Source: GWB1-37-8 sp964646925 (GTDB lineage: Bacteria; Patescibacteriota; Microgenomatia; Levybacterales; UBA12049). Taken from it: a stretch of DNA of 15,573 nucleotides. This document shows positions 12,711 through 15,573 of this stretch, piece by piece (the stretch's first letter is position 1; each line of letters starts with the position of its first letter). Under the pieces are notes generated by a model. That model was not told where the DNA came from and did not search any database. It was given only the letters and a program-made list of their open reading frames with translations. The stretch covers positions 1 through 15,573 of the forward strand of contig CAZYIC010000026.1 of the NCBI GenBank assembly GCA_964646925.1, written 5' to 3'. The translations under genes were made by a program, and so were the position numbers.

Positions 12711-13860
12711 GCGTTCCTATTTTATCACAATAACTCTTCTATTTTTCGCCTGGAGACTTCTGCTTTTTATTCCTCTTTTTGTTTCGGAATTTCTTTTGCC
12801 ACAAAGATCAGGTTACGGATATACGCTTTATACTTATTTTCTTGATAAGGGATCTGTATTAGCAAACTTTTTATTATATCCTTTTGCAAATTTTGACGGG
12901 GCCTATTATTTGTTAATAGCGGCAAAAGGATACACTATAAATGCGGGATTTTTTCCTCTTTTTCCTTTTTCGATTCATTTGATTTCCTCAATATTTGCAA
13001 GCAGTATGCCCTATTTGACAGCAGAATATTTATCCGGAAGTATTCTTGTCGGCGTATATTTTATTTTCGCTCTGACTATCTTTTATAAGTTAGTAAAACT
13101 TGACTATAAAGAAACTATTGCGATTTGGAGCATTATTTTTCTTCTGGTTTTCCCTGCGTCTTTTTTCTATGCAGCAATTTATTCCGAAAGCTTATTTTTA
13201 CTTTTATCTATGCTTGCGTTTTATTTTGCCAGACGGAAAAAGTGGATCTGGGCGGGAATTGCCGGAGGTTTTTTAAGCGCAACAAGAATTGTAGGAATTG
13301 CAATATTTCTCTCGCTTATTTATGAATACTTCAGACATGAAAAAAATAAATCTTTAAGCAAGTTTTTGTCAATTTTAATCACGCCATTAGGTTTAATAAC
13401 GTATATTATTTATAATTTTCAAAAATGGGGAGATCCATTTTATTTTATTAAGGCTCAAGGAAATTTTCAAAACAGCAGATCCGTAGACGCAGTCATACTT
13501 CCTTTTCAAACAATATTCAGGTATTTCAAAATTCTGACAACTGTAAGTCTCAATATTTATGAGTGGTGGGTAGCGCTCTTTGAGCTTTTGTTTTTTATTT
13601 TGGCAATAAGTTTGCTTTTTACTGCATGGAAGAAAAAAATCCGCTTTTCCTATTTAATATTTGGAACATTGTGCTTATTAATTCCTTCGTTAACAGGAAC
13701 TTTAAGCGGAATTCCAAGATACGTGTCGGTAATTTTTCCTATTTTTTTAGCTCTTGCTCTTATAAACAACAAAGCTTTTAAAATTATTTATTGCGCAATA
13801 TCGGGAGCGCTTTTATTTCTTTTTTTTATGCTATTTTCAAAAGGTTATTTTATCTCCTGA
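12709..13860 (+). CDS. PIG-V-like GT-C mannosyltransferase, multi-pass membrane protein
   Basis: The 383-aa protein is almost entirely hydrophobic helices and carries the PIG-V / GT-C signature early on: NFDGAYYLLIAAKGY (Asp63 being the likely catalytic acid on the outer loop) followed by FFPLFPFSIHLIS. A second typical segment is FPASFFYAAIYSESLFLLLSMLAFYFARRKK, followed by GGFLSATRIVG. Such enzymes transfer sugars from polyprenyl-phosphate donors to surface glycans or lipids; donor and acceptor are unknown. The frame is open upstream to 12607, but residues there lie antisense to cysS and do not look like membrane protein, so I use ATG 12709, just after a TATAAT box. It converges with the MFS gene, with only 5 bases between stops. 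Confidence 0.82.
   Translation: MRSYFITITLLFFAWRLLLFIPLFVSEFLLPQRSGYGYTLYTYFLDKGSVLANFLLYPFANFDGAYYLLIAAKGYTINAGFFPLFPFSIHLISSIFASSMPYLTAEYLSGSILVGVYFIFALTIFYKLVKLDYKETIAIWSIIFLLVFPASFFYAAIYSESLFLLLSMLAFYFARRKKWIWAGIAGGFLSATRIVGIAIFLSLIYEYFRHEKNKSLSKFLSILITPLGLITYIIYNFQKWGDPFYFIKAQGNFQNSRSVDAVILPFQTIFRYFKILTTVSLNIYEWWVALFELLFFILAISLLFTAWKKKIRFSYLIFGTLCLLIPSLTGTLSGIPRYVSVIFPIFLALALINNKAFKIIYCAISGALLFLFFMLFSKGYFIS
12719..12727 (-). promoter_or_regulatory. Extended -10 promoter (TGATAAAAT) of cysS, inside the glycosyltransferase gene
   Basis: The minus strand reads TGA-TAAAAT, ending 8 bases before the cysS ATG at 12710. It sits within the first codons of the divergent glycosyltransferase gene, so the promoters of the two genes face each other and overlap. 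Confidence 0.5.
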
Positions 13861-13865
13861 AGAAA

Positions 13866-15104
13866 TTACTTTCCACCGGAGTATTTTCGAAGAACAGGAA
13901 TCTTAAATACAACTAATCCTACAACAATTATTGTCCCAATTCCACCGACAACAACAGATAGGGGAGCGCCAATTGCGGCAGCCAGTATTCCTGCTTCAAA
14001 TTCGCCAAGCTGAGGACCGCCCATAAAGAAAATCATGTTAACCGAAGTCATTCTTCCCCGTATGTAATCGGGAGTTGTCAGTTGGCGAATTGTATTTCTA
14101 ATTATGGCGCTAATACTGTCCCCAACCCCTACTAGCATGAGTGCGAAAAAAGAAATTAAAAATATTTTGGAAAGCCCGAACATAATTGTTGCCAGTCCAT
14201 ATACAAAAACCGCAATCAAAAGAATTTTTCCCTGATTTTTAATATTGCCTATATGCGCTAACGTGTAACCTGCCAAAACCGCTCCGATTGCGTCTGCAGC
14301 ATATAAAAACCCATAACCAACAGAACCAACATTCAAAATTTTTACTGCAAAAATTGGCAACAGTGCTGTTGCGGATGCGAAAAAAGTGCTGAAAAAGTCA
14401 AGAAGCATTGTAGACCAAATAATTGGTTTTGATTTTACAAAGGATAATCCTTCCAAAACCGCTGTTAGAGAAACTTTTGACGGTCTTCCATCAATTTCTC
14501 CGGAAGTTTTCATAAGGAGAAGAGCTAAAATTACCGCAAGAAAAGAAAATGCGTTAATAAAGTAAACAATCCCAACTCCTGATTGTCCGATAATCAAACC
14601 CGCTAACATAGGGCCTATTATGATTGAAGATTGCCACATGATATTGTTAAGACTCATGGCGTTTGCCAAGTGGTTCTTGCGGACAAGGCTTGGAATAATG
14701 GCCTGGCGGGGAGGAGTATCAAAAGAAATAGTTATTGCGGAAAGTCCGGTAATTAAGTAGATGATAAGAGGAGTTGCTTTATCAAAAAAAGTTGCAAAAC
14801 CAAGTATAAGAGAAAGCAAGGTTAACATAGTTTGTGTTATAAAAAGGATTTTCTTTCGGTTGTGAGCATCCGCAACGCTTCCTCCGATCAGAGAAAAAAT
14901 TGCAATTGGTATAAATCTTGAGATTCCAATTATTCCTAAAGCAATTGCAGAGTGAGTCAATATGAAAATGTGCCAGTTAATTGCCGCAAATTGCATTTGC
15001 GACCCGATGTTGGATATCAAAAGTCCAATCCACAGCAATCTGAAATCTCTATATTTTAACGCAGCAAACTTTCCGGATTTGGCATTACCTTTAATTAAAT
15101 TCAT
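13866..15104 (-). CDS. MFS transporter, EntS-like exporter family
   Basis: This is a major-facilitator protein of about 412 aa with twelve predicted membrane segments, of the MFS_3 / enterobactin-exporter-like group. Typical segments are ALKYRDFRLLWIGLLISNIGSQMQ at the N-terminus, the loop 2-3 motif GGSVADAHNRKKIL, FDTPPRQAIIPSLVRKNHLANAMSLNN, GPMLAGLIIG, and TTPDYIRGRMTSVNMIFFMGGPQLGEFEAG. Members export siderophores, drugs or other small molecules; the substrate here is unknown. The frame extends six codons upstream to a TTG (15122), but that TTG and the following codons form the extended -10 box, so ATG 15104 is the better start. It probably forms a single-gene transcript. Confidence 0.9.
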   Translation of the reverse strand: MNLIKGNAKSGKFAALKYRDFRLLWIGLLISNIGSQMQFAAINWHIFILTHSAIALGIIGISRFIPIAIFSLIGGSVADAHNRKKILFITQTMLTLLSLILGFATFFDKATPLIIYLITGLSAITISFDTPPRQAIIPSLVRKNHLANAMSLNNIMWQSSIIIGPMLAGLIIGQSGVGIVYFINAFSFLAVILALLLMKTSGEIDGRPSKVSLTAVLEGLSFVKSKPIIWSTMLLDFFSTFFASATALLPIFAVKILNVGSVGYGFLYAADAIGAVLAGYTLAHIGNIKNQGKILLIAVFVYGLATIMFGLSKIFLISFFALMLVGVGDSISAIIRNTIRQLTTPDYIRGRMTSVNMIFFMGGPQLGEFEAGILAAAIGAPLSVVVGGIGTIIVVGLVVFKIPVLRKYSGGK

Positions 15105-15112
15105 GATTTTTA

Positions 15113-15121
15113 AGTATAGCA
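15113..15121 (-). promoter_or_regulatory. Extended -10 promoter (TGCTATACT) of the MFS gene
   Basis: The minus strand reads TGC-TATACT, ending 8 bases before ATG 15104, which suggests a leaderless transcript. It settles the start choice, since the alternative TTG lies inside the promoter. Confidence 0.6.
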
Positions 15122-15138
15122 AAATATGTTGAGTAATA

Positions 15139-15147
15139 TGTTATAAT
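15139..15147 (+). promoter_or_regulatory. Extended -10 promoter (TGTTATAAT) of the C39-like peptidase gene
   Basis: The plus strand reads TGT-TATAAT, identical to the box before the YkuK-family gene. It implies a leader of about 75 bases (15154-15230), longer than the other genes here. The leader contains a possible short hairpin (TTTTCCG at 15159-15165 against CGGAGAAAA at 15175-15183). I recognise no known riboswitch in it. Confidence 0.55.
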
Positions 15148-15230
15148 TCCTTCAATCTTTTCCGCTAAGCAATACGGAGAAAATAAAAATTAGGGGACAA
15201 TAGCGAAAATGCAGAGGCCAGTAAGAACCG

Positions 15231-15573
15231 ATGAAGATGCCAAAAATTCTCAAAAACATAGTTTTACCTATACTGACTATTGCTGTTTTGGCTTTTATTT
15301 TTACAGGTGTAAAACTAAATTCCAGTTCCCCTATTCCCTTGCCCATTCCCGTATCTTCTCCATCAGTAAATCTAATTCAACCCGCTCAAAGCAAAATTCT
15401 GCCGACTGATTATCATGTTTTCCAGACATTTAACAACTGCGGGCCGGCTGCTCTTTCAATGGCGCTTCGTTTTTATGGTATTAATGCCAGCCAAGCTGAG
15501 TTAGGGCAAGCCCTGAGACCTTATCAAGTGCCAAATGGTGATAACGATGATAAATCAGTAACTTTAGAGGAGA
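15231..15573 (+). CDS. C39-like cysteine peptidase with N-terminal membrane anchor, 5' part
   Basis: The frame starts at ATG 15231 (second ATG 15237; an in-frame TAA at 15222-15224 rules out anything longer) and runs off the window after about 114 codons. Residues 9-25 (NIVLPILTIAVLAFIFT) form a signal or anchor helix, followed by a Pro/Ser-rich linker (SSSPIPLPIPVSSPS). YHVFQTFNNCGPAALSMALRFYG matches the start of the C39-like papain-fold domain, with catalytic Cys70 in NNCGPAAL. The His and Asp of the triad would lie beyond the window. Such proteins may process secreted peptides or act in the envelope; the target is unknown. Confidence 0.82.
   Translation, partial: MKMPKILKNIVLPILTIAVLAFIFTGVKLNSSSPIPLPIPVSSPSVNLIQPAQSKILPTDYHVFQTFNNCGPAALSMALRFYGINASQAELGQALRPYQVPNGDNDDKSVTLEE

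Noticed and set aside
15105..15122. TTG start of the MFS gene six codons upstream
   Set aside because: Those bases form an extended -10 promoter, and MNLIKGNAKSGKF from ATG 15104 is the natural N-terminus.
15148..15230. Riboswitch (ydaO/c-di-AMP-like) in the leader of the C39-like gene
   Set aside because: Only a loose resemblance (CGGAG followed by GGGG). The remaining conserved blocks are missing, and the start codon comes too soon for a full aptamer.

Overview
The window is AT-rich, densely packed bacterial DNA that looks like a Patescibacteria / Candidate Phyla Radiation genome, probably near the Microgenomates (an inference from gene style, not a phylogeny). Reasons: many shortened versions of housekeeping proteins (DNA polymerase III delta about 230 aa, phosphoglycerate mutase 189 aa, CysS 393 aa), intergenic gaps of a few bases, hardly any Shine-Dalgarno sequences, and families common in these small genomes. 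UGA is an ordinary stop here, which argues against the recoded Gracilibacteria and Absconditabacteria.

Layout. 1-324: tail of a YraN/UPF0102 gene with an apparent frameshift near base 54. 311-2338 (-): uvrB. 2339-2598: a regulatory region between divergent uvrB and lexA, with promoters, two small dyads that could be SOS operators, a signal-peptide-like micro-ORF and a REP-type palindrome. 2599-4579 (+): lexA, a DedA/YqaA membrane protein and rsmI. 4576-12710 (-): nine co-directional genes, transcribed cysS, glycosidase-like secreted protein, YkuK-family RNase H-like protein, metallopeptidase, holA, phosphohexomutase, PEP-synthase-like protein, enolase-like protein, gpmA. 12709-13860 (+): a PIG-V-type membrane glycosyltransferase starting on the same CATG as cysS. 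13866-15104 (-): an MFS exporter. 15231-15573 (+): start of a secreted or anchored C39-like cysteine peptidase, cut by the window end. No stretch over 300 bases lacks a gene. I see no tRNA, rRNA, CRISPR or insertion sequence.

How the genes work together. uvrB and lexA form a divergent DNA-damage pair. Phosphohexomutase, PEP-synthase-like, enolase-like and gpmA form a lower-glycolysis / sugar-phosphate block, but two of the four have lost core catalytic residues while staying fully in frame. The remaining genes cover translation (cysS, rsmI), replication (holA) and the cell surface (glycosidase, glycosyltransferase, C39 peptidase, MFS).

Main unusual signals. (1) A 36-base palindromic element sits in frame, in the same phase and orientation, inside both uvrB and rsmI; each copy adds the peptide pattern TSEVxGxxPQRS, and the two copies show a compensatory base-pair change. 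(2) The adjacent enolase and PEP-synthase homologues are both catalytically degenerate. (3) A perfect 28-base palindrome lies inside cysS. (4) Extended -10 promoters lie 6-10 bases before start codons, suggesting leaderless transcripts, including two face-to-face promoters at the cysS/glycosyltransferase CATG. (5) Related heptamer tandem repeats lie on both sides of the metallopeptidase gene.
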